Shown: positions 7,062-15,163 of the stretch, in pieces
How positions within the stretch are numbered: the stretch's first letter is position 1
Layout: each line of letters begins with the position of its first letter
Source: an uncultured Bacteroidales bacterium
GTDB taxonomy: Bacteria; Bacteroidota; Bacteroidia; Bacteroidales; FEN-979
Reading direction: 5' to 3'
Assembly: GCA_903845055.1 (NCBI GenBank)
Contig: CAIMWF010000073.1
Location: 1-34,536, forward strand
DNA length: 34,536 bases
Program-made: the position numbers and the translations under genes
The notes under the pieces: generated by a model
Told to the model about the DNA's origin: nothing
The model's input: only the letters and a program-made list of their open reading frames with translations
The model's database searches: none

Positions 7062-9629
7062 TCAATAAAAAATAATTTCACATTTGGGATGAACCTGCTT
7101 CAGCTTTTCCACGCGTTTTTCCGAGACTTTCGTTTTGAACATCTTCACCGATTCAAGTTTGCTCATGCCTTCGAGCACATCCACATTGCCCACGCGGGAA
7201 TTGTAAAATTCCAGTACCTTCAGGTTCACCAGTTTCTGAAGGTATTTGAGATTTTTAACCTGCGTTCCGCTGAACTTCAGCACCTCCAGTTGCATCATGT
7301 TCTGGATGGCTTCCAGGTCCTCCACGAGGGTGTTGGAGAAGTCGAGTTCTTTCAGGTTTGGCAGACCCGCAATGGGGGCAAGATCGCTCACCGGGTTTTT
7401 CGGGCACCGGATTACCTGCAACCGGGCCATCCTGGAAAGCGGGTCGAGTTTGGAAACCGAAGTTCCTGAAAACTGGAGTTCGGCGAGGCGGGCCAGGTGC
7501 TGCAGGGGTGCCAGGTCGGTCAGCTGGGTATTTTCGGCGACACTGAATTTCGTCATGCCGGCGATCTGCTGAAGCTGGATCTTGTCCGGATCACCCTTCA
7601 TTTCCACCTGTTGCAGGAGGATCTCTTTCCACGCAGGGCTAAGGTTTTTCCACCAGTCACGGTTGTCGAAGGTCTGGAAGACCAGCATGCAACCCGGGTT
7701 CTTCATGAAAAAATTATCGGCCTCTTTCGGATTGACTGCAGTGTTGTCGGCAAAAACAAATTTTAGTTGTTTCATCGTGTACAACGGCGACAGGTTCCCG
7801 ACCGGGGTATTGTCGAAGTTGAGTACTTCAAGATTTTCCAGTCCGGCCAGTGGCTGCAGGTCGGCAACCTTTGTATTCGATGCATTGATCACCTGGAGTT
7901 CGCTGAGTTCCGACAGTGGTGCCAGCGAACTGATTCCTGTGCTCTGGCATTGCAGGTTGCGGAGCAGGATGAGTTTCTGCAGCGGGTCGAGCGAAGTGAT
8001 GGTCATACGGCCTGTGATGTTGATGCTGTCGAGCAGGGCCAGCTTGTGCAGTTGTTCGGTGGTGGGGGTGTCGCCCATCTTGACATAAAAATTAAAGAGG
8101 TTCTGCCACTCACTGCTCATTCCCTTCCACCAGGCGGCCAGCTCTTTCGAGGCATATACCAGCGATACGTCTGGATGTTTTTTCAGGAAACTCAGCGCCG
8201 CCTTCTGGTTGATCCTGGTATTGTTGCAATAAACGCGCTGCATTGATTTCAGTGCGTCGAGCGGAGCCAGGCTGCTGATCATGGTACTGTCGCACAACAG
8301 GATGTTCAGGTTGGTCATTCCTTTAACCGGATCGAGCGTCTCAACAGGAGTGGATGAAATATTGAGCATTTCCATTTCTGCCAGGGCGCTCACCGGCGCC
8401 AGCTCCTTTACCCGCGTGTGGTTGATCCGGAGGTCTTTAAGGTGTGCAAGTCCCTCAAGAGGTTCAAGGGAGGTAACCTGTGTCCCGTTAAGGTCGAGCA
8501 CCGTCAGGCCGCTGAAGGTCGATACGATGGAGAGATCGGACACGGGGATGCCCCTCATCCGCAGCTGGCTGATCAGCAGACAGAAGCGCAGCGGCTCGAG
8601 GCTTGTGACATTTGTGGCCGAAATATCCAGGTTTTCGAGTTTGTTCAGGTTGCGCAAAGGCATCAGGTCGGAAACGCCGGTCCCCGAAAGGTTGACCTCG
8701 CGCAGGCCCGACAGTTTGCCAAGAGGCTCGATGCTCGTGATCTGGCGGTTGCCCGAAATATCCACCCTGCCCGACTGGATGATCTGTGAAAGGTACTGGT
8801 AAAACTGGCCCTTGTCGATCGCCTGGGTCACGCCGCCTGAACGGGCGACCGTATCGTTGAAATTCTCCACCTTCGCCATCGGCATTGAACCCAGTTGCAT
8901 GTCCTTTGCAAGAATATCCTTCCAGTTCTGCGCCAGACCGTTCCACCAGTTGCGCAGGTCGTCCTTTTCGTTCAGTTTCGTTGTATAAACGCTTTTAATC
9001 TTCAACTGCTGCTTCACCGAGTCGAAATTGATCTCGATGTAACGCACCTGGTTGTTGTTGACCGAATCGCCTTTGAGATCGATGGCCTTCAGGCTTCGGT
9101 TGGCCGTAACCTTGAAATAGGTCAGCCCCTGCTGGTCCGTTTCCACGCTCACATCCTGGACCATGTACTGGAACCGGGCGGAGCGGAAAAAGAAATCCAC
9201 ATCGCTCAGGTAGGCCCGCATGTCCTTGGCAATAGGTACCAGGCGGTGGGCGTCGAGGTCGTCCTCCACCTGCACCTTGTCGTCCCAGCACCATTTCAGG
9301 TAGCTTTCGGTGATGATGGTCTGCCGCTCCTGCACCGATGTGCGCTTGTCTTTGAGGTAGTTCAGCGCATTCTCGAATGTTTTGACAAGCGGGGTGACCT
9401 GGAGTTTGAAAGTGTCGAGTTTGCTCGCGGCGATCATGCCGGCCTTTGAATTTGCCTGGGTTGTTTTTGCCGGCTGGGGCTGTTTTTTCTGGGTGGCAGG
9501 CGTGGCTTTTTTAGGGGTGGTTTTGGAAGTGGCCGGTTGTTTTTTTGTGGTCGTCGGCTTTTGCTGGGCCGCAACGGGGATCACCCCTGTGCACCATACC
9601 AGCAACAGCAGCAATAAGACTTTCCTCAT
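7062..9629 (-). CDS. Large exported leucine-rich-repeat protein with three WW-capped LRR modules
   Basis: 855 residues, function unknown. Residues 1-21 are a signal peptide (VAAQ). Residues 22-62 are a Lys/Thr/Pro/Gln-rich linker. Residues about 70-222 form a mixed alpha/beta domain that may resemble the 192-residue protein encoded two genes upstream. Three modules follow, each opening with a WW..L...W..IL segment (WWNGLAQNWKDIL at 228, WWKGMSSEWQNLF at 500, WWKNLSPAWKEIL at 659). Each continues with SDS22/internalin-type repeats of about 22 residues (L..L..L..L.(I/F)..T.V..L.PL). Each module closes with a (N)T.(V/I)...A..F..K.P.C.(L/I)V(F/Y) tail, seen at about 469-492, 628-652 and 834-855. 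There is no outer-membrane sorting tail. LRRs of this type are binding surfaces, so a periplasmic or surface scaffold is the likely role. It lies 5 nt from both neighbours. Confidence 0.85.
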   Translation of the reverse strand: MRKVLLLLLLVWCTGVIPVAAQQKPTTTKKQPATSKTTPKKATPATQKKQPQPAKTTQANSKAGMIAASKLDTFKLQVTPLVKTFENALNYLKDKRTSVQERQTIITESYLKWCWDDKVQVEDDLDAHRLVPIAKDMRAYLSDVDFFFRSARFQYMVQDVSVETDQQGLTYFKVTANRSLKAIDLKGDSVNNNQVRYIEINFDSVKQQLKIKSVYTTKLNEKDDLRNWWNGLAQNWKDILAKDMQLGSMPMAKVENFNDTVARSGGVTQAIDKGQFYQYLSQIIQSGRVDISGNRQITSIEPLGKLSGLREVNLSGTGVSDLMPLRNLNKLENLDISATNVTSLEPLRFCLLISQLRMRGIPVSDLSIVSTFSGLTVLDLNGTQVTSLEPLEGLAHLKDLRINHTRVKELAPVSALAEMEMLNISSTPVETLDPVKGMTNLNILLCDSTMISSLAPLDALKSMQRVYCNNTRINQKAALSFLKKHPDVSLVYASKELAAWWKGMSSEWQNLFNFYVKMGDTPTTEQLHKLALLDSINITGRMTITSLDPLQKLILLRNLQCQSTGISSLAPLSELSELQVINASNTKVADLQPLAGLENLEVLNFDNTPVGNLSPLYTMKQLKFVFADNTAVNPKEADNFFMKNPGCMLVFQTFDNRDWWKNLSPAWKEILLQQVEMKGDPDKIQLQQIAGMTKFSVAENTQLTDLAPLQHLARLAELQFSGTSVSKLDPLSRMARLQVIRCPKNPVSDLAPIAGLPNLKELDFSNTLVEDLEAIQNMMQLEVLKFSGTQVKNLKYLQKLVNLKVLEFYNSRVGNVDVLEGMSKLESVKMFKTKVSEKRVEKLKQVHPKCEIIFY

Positions 9630-9634
9630 GTTTT

Positions 9635-10468
9635 CTAATTAATGTGTGTGTAATGCCGCAACAGTTCAATCTTTTCCTTGTCGTTTACCCGCAGTATGTT
9701 GGAGATGAGCCAGCCGGAATTTGCGTCGTTCCTGTTGAAGTAGGAAATTTCAAAATACCAGTTCTGAACCTGGAAAACATGAAATTTGACATTGTTGACC
9801 GAGATGAAATTCAGATTCCCGTTCTTCATTTCCATGACGAAAAGGGAGGTCATGTCGGGCTGGTATTCTCGTTCGAAGTAGTAATCGAGGTTCTCTGGTT
9901 CCCTGAATACCTTGTGCAGGTTCATGAAATCGAGTTCGTGGCTCATCGGGTGGATGAAATATTTCAAGTTGACTGTGTCGTTAAGATGGGTAAACCATGA
10001 TTCGAACTTGTCGAAATAGACGTTCGAAATGACCCATTTGTATCCCTTCAGTTGTTTTTCGATCTTCAGGTAAAGGATGATGTTCACCTTTTCCTTTTTG
10101 TACTGGAAGGTGGTCGTTACTTCGGCAAACCATCCTTTTGAATAGAAATCGAGCATGGCGGGCGCTTTTTTGTTCAGCGACTCGTCGATAAAGACGAACT
10201 TCGTGTCGGCCGTGATGTTCGAGTTCGAATTATCGAAGAGGATGTTCATGAACTTTTTCCTCAACTTCAGGTCACGGTATGAGGGATCGCCCGGGTAATA
10301 ACGTTTTCCCTTGATGTCTTCCTCTCCGTTGAAACGCAGGAAAAACTGGTTCACCTGTTTGGTCTGGGCATAGAATACCGACTCATCGCCGGTCAATGAG
10401 CCGATTGATCCCTGGCAAAAGCCGGCTGCCGGCAGTAACAGGAACAACAACCATGAGAATCTTCGCAT
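9635..10468 (-). CDS. Exported protein of unknown function, probably two tandem copies of one domain
   Basis: 277 residues; I do not recognise the family. Residues 1-19 are a signal peptide ending GFCQ. The mature part seems duplicated. The first half runs from VNQFFLRFNGEED through WFAEVTTTFQY to GYKWVISNVYF; the second runs from about 174 through WYFEISYF to SGWLISNILRV. Both halves end in the same G.W.ISN(V/I) strand. The protein is rich in aromatic residues and beta strands and has no lipobox, transmembrane helix or sorting tail, so it is probably soluble in the periplasm. It is the third gene of a compact run of exported proteins. The start is 48 nt downstream of the preceding stop, with an AT-rich inverted repeat between, and its stop is 5 nt before the LRR gene. 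Confidence 0.75.
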   Translation of the reverse strand: MRRFSWLLFLLLPAAGFCQGSIGSLTGDESVFYAQTKQVNQFFLRFNGEEDIKGKRYYPGDPSYRDLKLRKKFMNILFDNSNSNITADTKFVFIDESLNKKAPAMLDFYSKGWFAEVTTTFQYKKEKVNIILYLKIEKQLKGYKWVISNVYFDKFESWFTHLNDTVNLKYFIHPMSHELDFMNLHKVFREPENLDYYFEREYQPDMTSLFVMEMKNGNLNFISVNNVKFHVFQVQNWYFEISYFNRNDANSGWLISNILRVNDKEKIELLRHYTHIN

Positions 10469-10516
10469 AGTCTGGAATTAAAAATTACTCCTGTAATTCG
10501 AAATTTTAATCTGCAA

Positions 10517-11095
10517 TTATTTAGAGGTTTCTTTTACGCGGATATCGCCCAGCATAACATCCCAGAAACTAATGAGCCTTCCGCCGATCTGGGTCTCTTT
10601 GCGCTTGACATATACCGTGATATCCTTCTTGGTCGTATCTTCATACACCAGTCCCTTTTCCTTGCTGAAGCCCTGGAAACGCTGGTAAATGGTGATGACG
10701 CCGACATAAGTGCCGTCGGGCTGGCGCACGAGGTCGCTCACATACTGGATCTTATACCAGTCGATGGTAACCTTATCGTAATTGAGCTGGATGAGGCGGT
10801 CGAAATATTCACGAACCTTGTAGTAGTTCACATCCTGTTTGCCGATGGAGGAAACGCCGATCTCGCTGCTTTCCATGAAAAGTTCGGTGGCCCGCTCGAT
10901 CACGCGTTGGGCATCCGACCATGGGGTCGCTTTATCGCCGATGATGCTGATGTATTTACTCAGGTCGCGGACCTTTTCGAGCGCGAGACTGTCGATGGCC
11001 TGTTTGCGCTGCGGGGAGAGGTTATCCTGGGCGGCACCCTTGTTTGCCACTGCAAAAAAGGAGACCATGATGATTACTGAAAGTATCTTGTTCAT
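10517..11095 (-). CDS. Small exported protein of unknown function
   Basis: 192 residues; not a family I can name. Residues 1-22 are a signal peptide (VSFFAVANKGAAQ). The mature protein starts with helices (QRKQAIDSLALEKVRDLSKYIS, RVIERATELFM), followed by strands with a YKIQYVSDLVR segment, a DGTYVGVITIYQRF strand pair, KKDITVYVKRK and a terminal WDVMLGDIRV strand. This order resembles residues 70-222 of the LRR protein, where FQYMVQDVSV, GLTYFKVTANRSL and LKIKSVYTTK occupy the same places. The two may therefore be paralogous domains; this is a by-eye alignment only. The ATG at 11095 lies 5 nt after the preceding stop, so it is co-translated. Confidence 0.75.
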   Translation of the reverse strand: MNKILSVIIMVSFFAVANKGAAQDNLSPQRKQAIDSLALEKVRDLSKYISIIGDKATPWSDAQRVIERATELFMESSEIGVSSIGKQDVNYYKVREYFDRLIQLNYDKVTIDWYKIQYVSDLVRQPDGTYVGVITIYQRFQGFSKEKGLVYEDTTKKDITVYVKRKETQIGGRLISFWDVMLGDIRVKETSK

Positions 11096-11100
11096 ACCGG

Positions 11101-11922
11101 TTACTTTTTAATTAAATCGAGTCCCTTGATCTTGCCGTTGGCATCGGTCATGATGGCGTCAATGTCGTTTTTGCTGGCTTTGGTATCCCTGAGGAAATTC
11201 AGGTACCGTTTGATGGTCGTGGGTTTGTCATAATCCACCATGGAGCCTTCCCTGCTGATGATGATCAGTACCGGAACATCTTCCGAGCTGAAAAACTGCA
11301 GGGTCTTCTGGATGGTGTTGTCGGCCTGTGGAAGGTTTCCGCTTTTTGCCGAGCTGGCAATGGCGGCAAAGGCATTTTCAAGCTGCGTCTTGACCGGCAG
11401 GTTGGCGCCGTTTCCGCCCGAGGCTCGCATCTCTTTTATCTTCTTCTCAACCCGGCTGACCAGGTCGTCAATCTGCGAATCCTTCAGGTTCTGCGATTTG
11501 ATCGCGGCCAGGTCGCGTTCGAGTTCATCGGCCGACCTGTTGTCCTTGTTCAGCAGCATGTCGTACAATGCCGCACGGGCAACATCGACCTTCTGGGCTT
11601 TGACCTTCTCCTGCTCGGCAAACGCGATCTTCAGCTTAGCCTGTGCATCCTCGATCATGGAATTGAGCACAGGGTCGTTGTAGTTCTTCGAAATGATTCC
11701 CTTAACAATGCGCTGCTGTTCTTCAAGCGAAAGTGTTGACGTTCCGTTGACAATCGGTTCCAGCTGTTTCTTGGCGCTTTCAATCTGGGCTTTGCGCTCC
11801 TTTTTTGAAAGTTTTCCGCTTGATTTGCAGCTGTCCGCTCCAACCACGATGAGCGCCATCAGCATGATGAACATCACGTGCTGCCAGCGTACGATTTTGA
11901 TTTTATTGATGATTTCCGACAT
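11101..11922 (-). CDS. Membrane-anchored or exported coiled-coil protein of unknown function
   Basis: 273 residues from the ATG at 11922, which has AAAGGA just upstream. A longer reading from a TTG at 11961 has no support. A hydrophobic stretch at about residues 16-27 (VMFIMLMALIVVG) is followed by ADSCKSSGK. This could be a lipoprotein signal, but Asp at -2 of the Cys is unusual for a lipobox, so an uncleaved anchor is also possible. Residues 35-190 are highly charged and helical, probably coiled coil (KKERKAQIESAKKQLE, AFAEQEKVKAQKVDVARAALYDMLL). The C-terminal 70 residues look globular (VPVLIIISREGSMVDYDKP, then TIKRYLNFLRDTKASKNDID). It is the first gene of the run that leads to the LRR protein, and the 192-residue protein starts 5 nt after its stop. 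Function not recognised. Confidence 0.75.
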   Translation of the reverse strand: MSEIINKIKIVRWQHVMFIMLMALIVVGADSCKSSGKLSKKERKAQIESAKKQLEPIVNGTSTLSLEEQQRIVKGIISKNYNDPVLNSMIEDAQAKLKIAFAEQEKVKAQKVDVARAALYDMLLNKDNRSADELERDLAAIKSQNLKDSQIDDLVSRVEKKIKEMRASGGNGANLPVKTQLENAFAAIASSAKSGNLPQADNTIQKTLQFFSSEDVPVLIIISREGSMVDYDKPTTIKRYLNFLRDTKASKNDIDAIMTDANGKIKGLDLIKK

Positions 11923-11998
11923 ATCCTTTTGTTTAAATGAATGAATGAACCTGTTTCGCAATGCTTACCTGTGTTACGCTACACATTACGTTTTAGCA

Positions 11999-13087
11999 TT
12001 ATGATTTGTAGAAAGGAAATTTCACCACCTTCGCCCGCAGTATCTTTTCGCGGATTTTGATGTGGATTTCGCTTCCCTCTTTCGAGAGGGCTGAAGGGAC
12101 ATAACCCATGCCGACCGGGATCTTCACGCTCGGGCCCATGGTGCCGGAGGTGACCTCGCCGATCCTGTTACCTGCTGCGTCCACAATTTCGTATTCGTGG
12201 CGCGGGATGCCCTTGTCGACCATCTCGAACCCGACCAGCCGGTGGGCGGTCCCCTCCTGCTTCTGCTTCAGCAGTGCAGCTTTATTGATGAAGTCCTTGT
12301 AATCAGTGAATTTCGTAATCCAGCCGAGTCCCGCTTCAATGGGAGAGGTGGTGTCGTTTATGTCATTCCCGTACAGGCAGTAGCCCATTTCCAGGCGCAG
12401 GGTGTCGCGTGCGGCAAGACCGATCGGCTTGATCCCGAACTCTTTGCCGGCTTCGAACACAGCTTCCCAGATTTTCGGGGCATCTTCGTTGGCCATGTAG
12501 ATTTCGCAACCACCGGAACCTGTATATCCGGTGGTGGCAAAGATCACATCGGGAACCCCGGCAAAGGTCAGCTTTTTGAAGGTGTAATACTCCATGTCGG
12601 TGACCGCGGTGTCGGTGAGTTTCTGCATGGCCTTGAGCGCAAGGGGGCCCTGGATGGCAAGCTGGGAAATTTCGTCGGAGGCATTGTAGAGGATGGCGCC
12701 CATTTTGTTCTGTTTGTTGCACCAGGCCCAGTCCTTGTCAATATTCGCCGCGTTGACCACGAGCAGGTAAGTCAAATCGTCGACCTTGTAAACGAGCAGG
12801 TCGTCGACAATGCCGCCGGTTTCATTCGGGAAGCAGGAATACTGAACCTTCCCGGGAACCAGTTTTGAAGCGTCGTTGGAGGTCACCCACTGGATAAAGT
12901 CAAGTGCTTTCGGGCCTTTCACCCAAAATTCACCCATATGCGACACGTCGAAAACGCCGAGCGTTTTGCGAACCGTTTCGTGTTCCGCGTTGACACCTTC
13001 GTACTGCAGTGGCATGTAATAACCTGCAAAAGGGACCATTTTAGCGCCCATCGCTTCATGATACTTTGTGAATGCTGTATTTTTCAT
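11999..13087 (-). CDS. gcvT: Glycine cleavage system T protein (aminomethyltransferase)
   Basis: Transfers the methylene carbon from lipoyl-bound aminomethyl on GcvH to tetrahydrofolate and releases ammonia, as part of glycine cleavage. 362 residues is the normal bacterial length. Visible family features are the N-terminal [35 protein letters not shown], the NAANIDKDW segment near residue 115, [29 protein letters not shown] and the C-terminal barrel with [20 protein letters not shown]. All parts of the folate-binding and C-terminal domains are present, so it should be functional. The gcvH and gcvP partners are not in the window, which is common in Bacteroidota. A 207-base gap separates it from the divergent dehydratase gene and holds a TAnnTTTG box for gcvT. 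No glycine riboswitch is apparent. Confidence 0.97.
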   Translation of the reverse strand: MKNTAFTKYHEAMGAKMVPFAGYYMPLQYEGVNAEHETVRKTLGVFDVSHMGEFWVKGPKALDFIQWVTSNDASKLVPGKVQYSCFPNETGGIVDDLLVYKVDDLTYLLVVNAANIDKDWAWCNKQNKMGAILYNASDEISQLAIQGPLALKAMQKLTDTAVTDMEYYTFKKLTFAGVPDVIFATTGYTGSGGCEIYMANEDAPKIWEAVFEAGKEFGIKPIGLAARDTLRLEMGYCLYGNDINDTTSPIEAGLGWITKFTDYKDFINKAALLKQKQEGTAHRLVGFEMVDKGIPRHEYEIVDAAGNRIGEVTSGTMGPSVKIPVGMGYVPSALSKEGSEIHIKIREKILRAKVVKFPFYKS

Positions 13088-13200
13088 GTTTCAGTATTTA
13101 TATTTACCTTAAGGTCTTGAAAATGCCAGTTTGCGGGAGTATCTGCGGGATAAATCCCGGTTTCTGCAAAAATGCCGGATGGGTTGATTTGCAAACGTGG

Positions 13201-13208
13201 CAAAAGTA
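13201..13208 (-). promoter_or_regulatory. Candidate -7 element for gcvT
   Basis: Minus strand reads TACTTTTG (TAnnTTTG), about 113 nt upstream of the gcvT start, in the divergent intergenic region 13088-13294. A short stem, CGGGA-TAAA-TCCCG, lies between it and the gene at 13146-13159. No -33 box is evident. Confidence 0.3.
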
Positions 13209-13282
13209 GGAAAAATTGCACGGAGATTTCCCGAGTGTTCATATTTTACGGCAAATGTTCATATGTTCAGGCGAATAATCTG

Positions 13283-13290
13283 TAAATTTG
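13283..13290 (+). promoter_or_regulatory. Candidate -7 element for the dehydratase gene
   Basis: TAAATTTG on the plus strand, an exact TAnnTTTG match ending 4 nt before the ATG at 13295. Initiation at the usual distance would fall on or beside the ATG, giving a leaderless mRNA. Confidence 0.35.
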
Positions 13291-13294
13291 GCGC

Positions 13295-15163
13295 ATGCTT
13301 TTGACCCGTGAAAATACGCCCCGCTGGCTGATCTTTCTCATCGATCTCGCGATCGCCCTTTCGGCCGTCATCCTGGCCTACATGCTCAGGTTCAACTTCG
13401 CGATCCCGGCGAGGGAACTCAGGCCCCTGCCACAGATCCTTCTTTACATGGCCGTGGTCCGCTCGGCGAGTTTCATCATCGCCCGCTCCTACGCCGGGAT
13501 CATCCGCTACACCAGCACGGGCGACGCCCTCCGGGTGTTCGGGACGGTCTTCGCCGGCAGCATCTTCTTCGCACTCACCAACCTCTGCACCTTTTTCATC
13601 ATCGGCCATTTTTTCTTCATCCCGTTTTCGGTGATCATCATCGACTTCCTGGCCACCTCTTTCGGGATGATCGCCTTCCGCCTGCTGGTCAAACTGGTCT
13701 ACCTTGAATTCCTCCACACCGACCGCGAAAAGGTAAACGTACTGATTTATGGCGCCGGCGAAGCCGGGATCACCGCCAAACGCACCCTCGACCGCGATGC
13801 CGGGACACGTTACAAAGTACTGGCATTCCTCGACGACAGCCCGAACAAGCAGGGAAAAAAACTCGAAGGGGTCGACATCCTCAGCCCCGACCGGCTCGAC
13901 GATCTCCTGTCGGCAAAAGATATTTCCCAGATCATCCTGGCCGTCATGCACATCGACCCGGCAAAAAAGCAGGCGCTGGTCGACAAATGCCTGGCATATC
14001 ATACCCGGGTGCTCGCCGTCCCCCCCATGATCCGCTGGATCAACGGGGAACTGAGCTTCAACCAGATCAAGAATATCAACATCGAGGACCTGCTCGAGCG
14101 CGAGGAGATCAAACTTGATGAAAACCGCCTGTCGCAGGAGATCACCGGGAAGACCATCCTGGTAAGCGGTGCTGCCGGATCAATCGGCAGTGAACTGGTG
14201 AGGCAGCTCGGTCGTTTTGCCCCGCGCAAACTGATCCTGATCGACCAGGCCGAAACCCCGCTCCATTACCTGGAGCTTGAAACCCTCGCCGGCAACCCGT
14301 CGTTTGAGGTTGAGTTTATCCTGTGCGACATCTGCAATGAAAACCGGATGCGGAAGATCTTCAGCGCTTTCCGCCCCGACCTTGTATACCATGCCGCCGC
14401 TTACAAGCATGTTCCGATGATGGAGAACAACCCGGCGGAGGCGGTATTGACCAACGTCAGGGGAACCCGGATCATCGCCGACCTTTCCGTTGAAACGGGG
14501 GTCAGGAAATTCATCATGATCTCAACCGACAAGGCAGTGAACCCTACCAATGTCATGGGGGCGTCCAAACGCATCGCCGAGATTTACACCCAGGCACTCA
14601 ATTCCCCGGCCGGTACACGATTCATCACCACCCGGTTCGGCAATGTACTGGGTTCCAACGGCTCCGTCATCCCCATGTTTCGCAGCCAGATCGAAAAGGG
14701 TGGGCCGGTCACCATCACCCACCCCGACGTAACGCGCTTTTTCATGACCATCCCGGAGGCATGCCAGCTTGTGCTCGAAGCGGGCGCCTGCGGACTGGGC
14801 GGTGAAATTTTCATTTTCGACATGGGCAAATCAGTGAGGATCGTCGACCTTGCCAAAAAAATGATCCAGCTCTCGGGGCTGACCCTCGACAAGGATATCC
14901 AGATTCGTTATATCGGGCTCCGTCCGGGTGAAAAGCTTTTCGAGGAGTTGCTTAATGTCGAGGAAAACACCATCCCCACCCATCACCCGCTGATCCTGGC
15001 GGCCAAAGTACGCCCGTGTGCAGCGGAAGTGATCGGGCATGAGATTGATGAACTGACCGGCATGCTGCCCGGCCGGAATAATTTCGAGATCATCCGCAAG
15101 ATGAAACAGATCGTGCCTGAATACAAGAGCCAGAACTCCGTGTATGAAGAGCTCGACAACTGA
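13295..15163 (+). CDS. Membrane-bound nucleotide-sugar 4,6-dehydratase (WbpM/PglF/CapD-like)
   Basis: Probably converts UDP-GlcNAc (or a related UDP sugar) to the 4-keto-6-deoxy intermediate used for surface polysaccharide or protein glycans. The N-terminus (about 10-140) has four hydrophobic helices. Residues about 145-270 form a Rossmann domain with YGAGEAG at 152-158. The catalytic SDR domain starts near 285 with SGAAGSIG at 291-298. The active site is STDKAVNP at 410-417 followed by M421-GAS-K425: Met replaces the Tyr of the usual YxxxK, the hallmark of this long-form dehydratase family. Later motifs are TTRFGNVLGSNGSVIP and VTHPDVTRFFMTIPEA-type residues near 475-490. The length of 622 is typical. 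It is followed by miaA with a 20-nt overlap. Substrate identity is inferred; no other glycan genes are nearby. Confidence 0.93.
   Translation: MLLTRENTPRWLIFLIDLAIALSAVILAYMLRFNFAIPARELRPLPQILLYMAVVRSASFIIARSYAGIIRYTSTGDALRVFGTVFAGSIFFALTNLCTFFIIGHFFFIPFSVIIIDFLATSFGMIAFRLLVKLVYLEFLHTDREKVNVLIYGAGEAGITAKRTLDRDAGTRYKVLAFLDDSPNKQGKKLEGVDILSPDRLDDLLSAKDISQIILAVMHIDPAKKQALVDKCLAYHTRVLAVPPMIRWINGELSFNQIKNINIEDLLEREEIKLDENRLSQEITGKTILVSGAAGSIGSELVRQLGRFAPRKLILIDQAETPLHYLELETLAGNPSFEVEFILCDICNENRMRKIFSAFRPDLVYHAAAYKHVPMMENNPAEAVLTNVRGTRIIADLSVETGVRKFIMISTDKAVNPTNVMGASKRIAEIYTQALNSPAGTRFITTRFGNVLGSNGSVIPMFRSQIEKGGPVTITHPDVTRFFMTIPEACQLVLEAGACGLGGEIFIFDMGKSVRIVDLAKKMIQLSGLTLDKDIQIRYIGLRPGEKLFEELLNVEENTIPTHHPLILAAKVRPCAAEVIGHEIDELTGMLPGRNNFEIIRKMKQIVPEYKSQNSVYEELDN

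Noticed and set aside
11950-11998. Additional degenerate repeat between gcvT and the exported cluster (TTACG-like words)
   Set aside because: TTAC words recur but at irregular spacing, so I could not support a tandem array.
13088-13294. Glycine riboswitch upstream of gcvT
   Set aside because: No tandem aptamer motifs are visible, only a 5-bp stem and a possible -7 box.
13259-14002. 247-codon minus-strand frame over the dehydratase gene
   Set aside because: Glu/Asp-rich low-complexity translation typical of an antisense shadow of a coding region; the plus-strand gene is certain.
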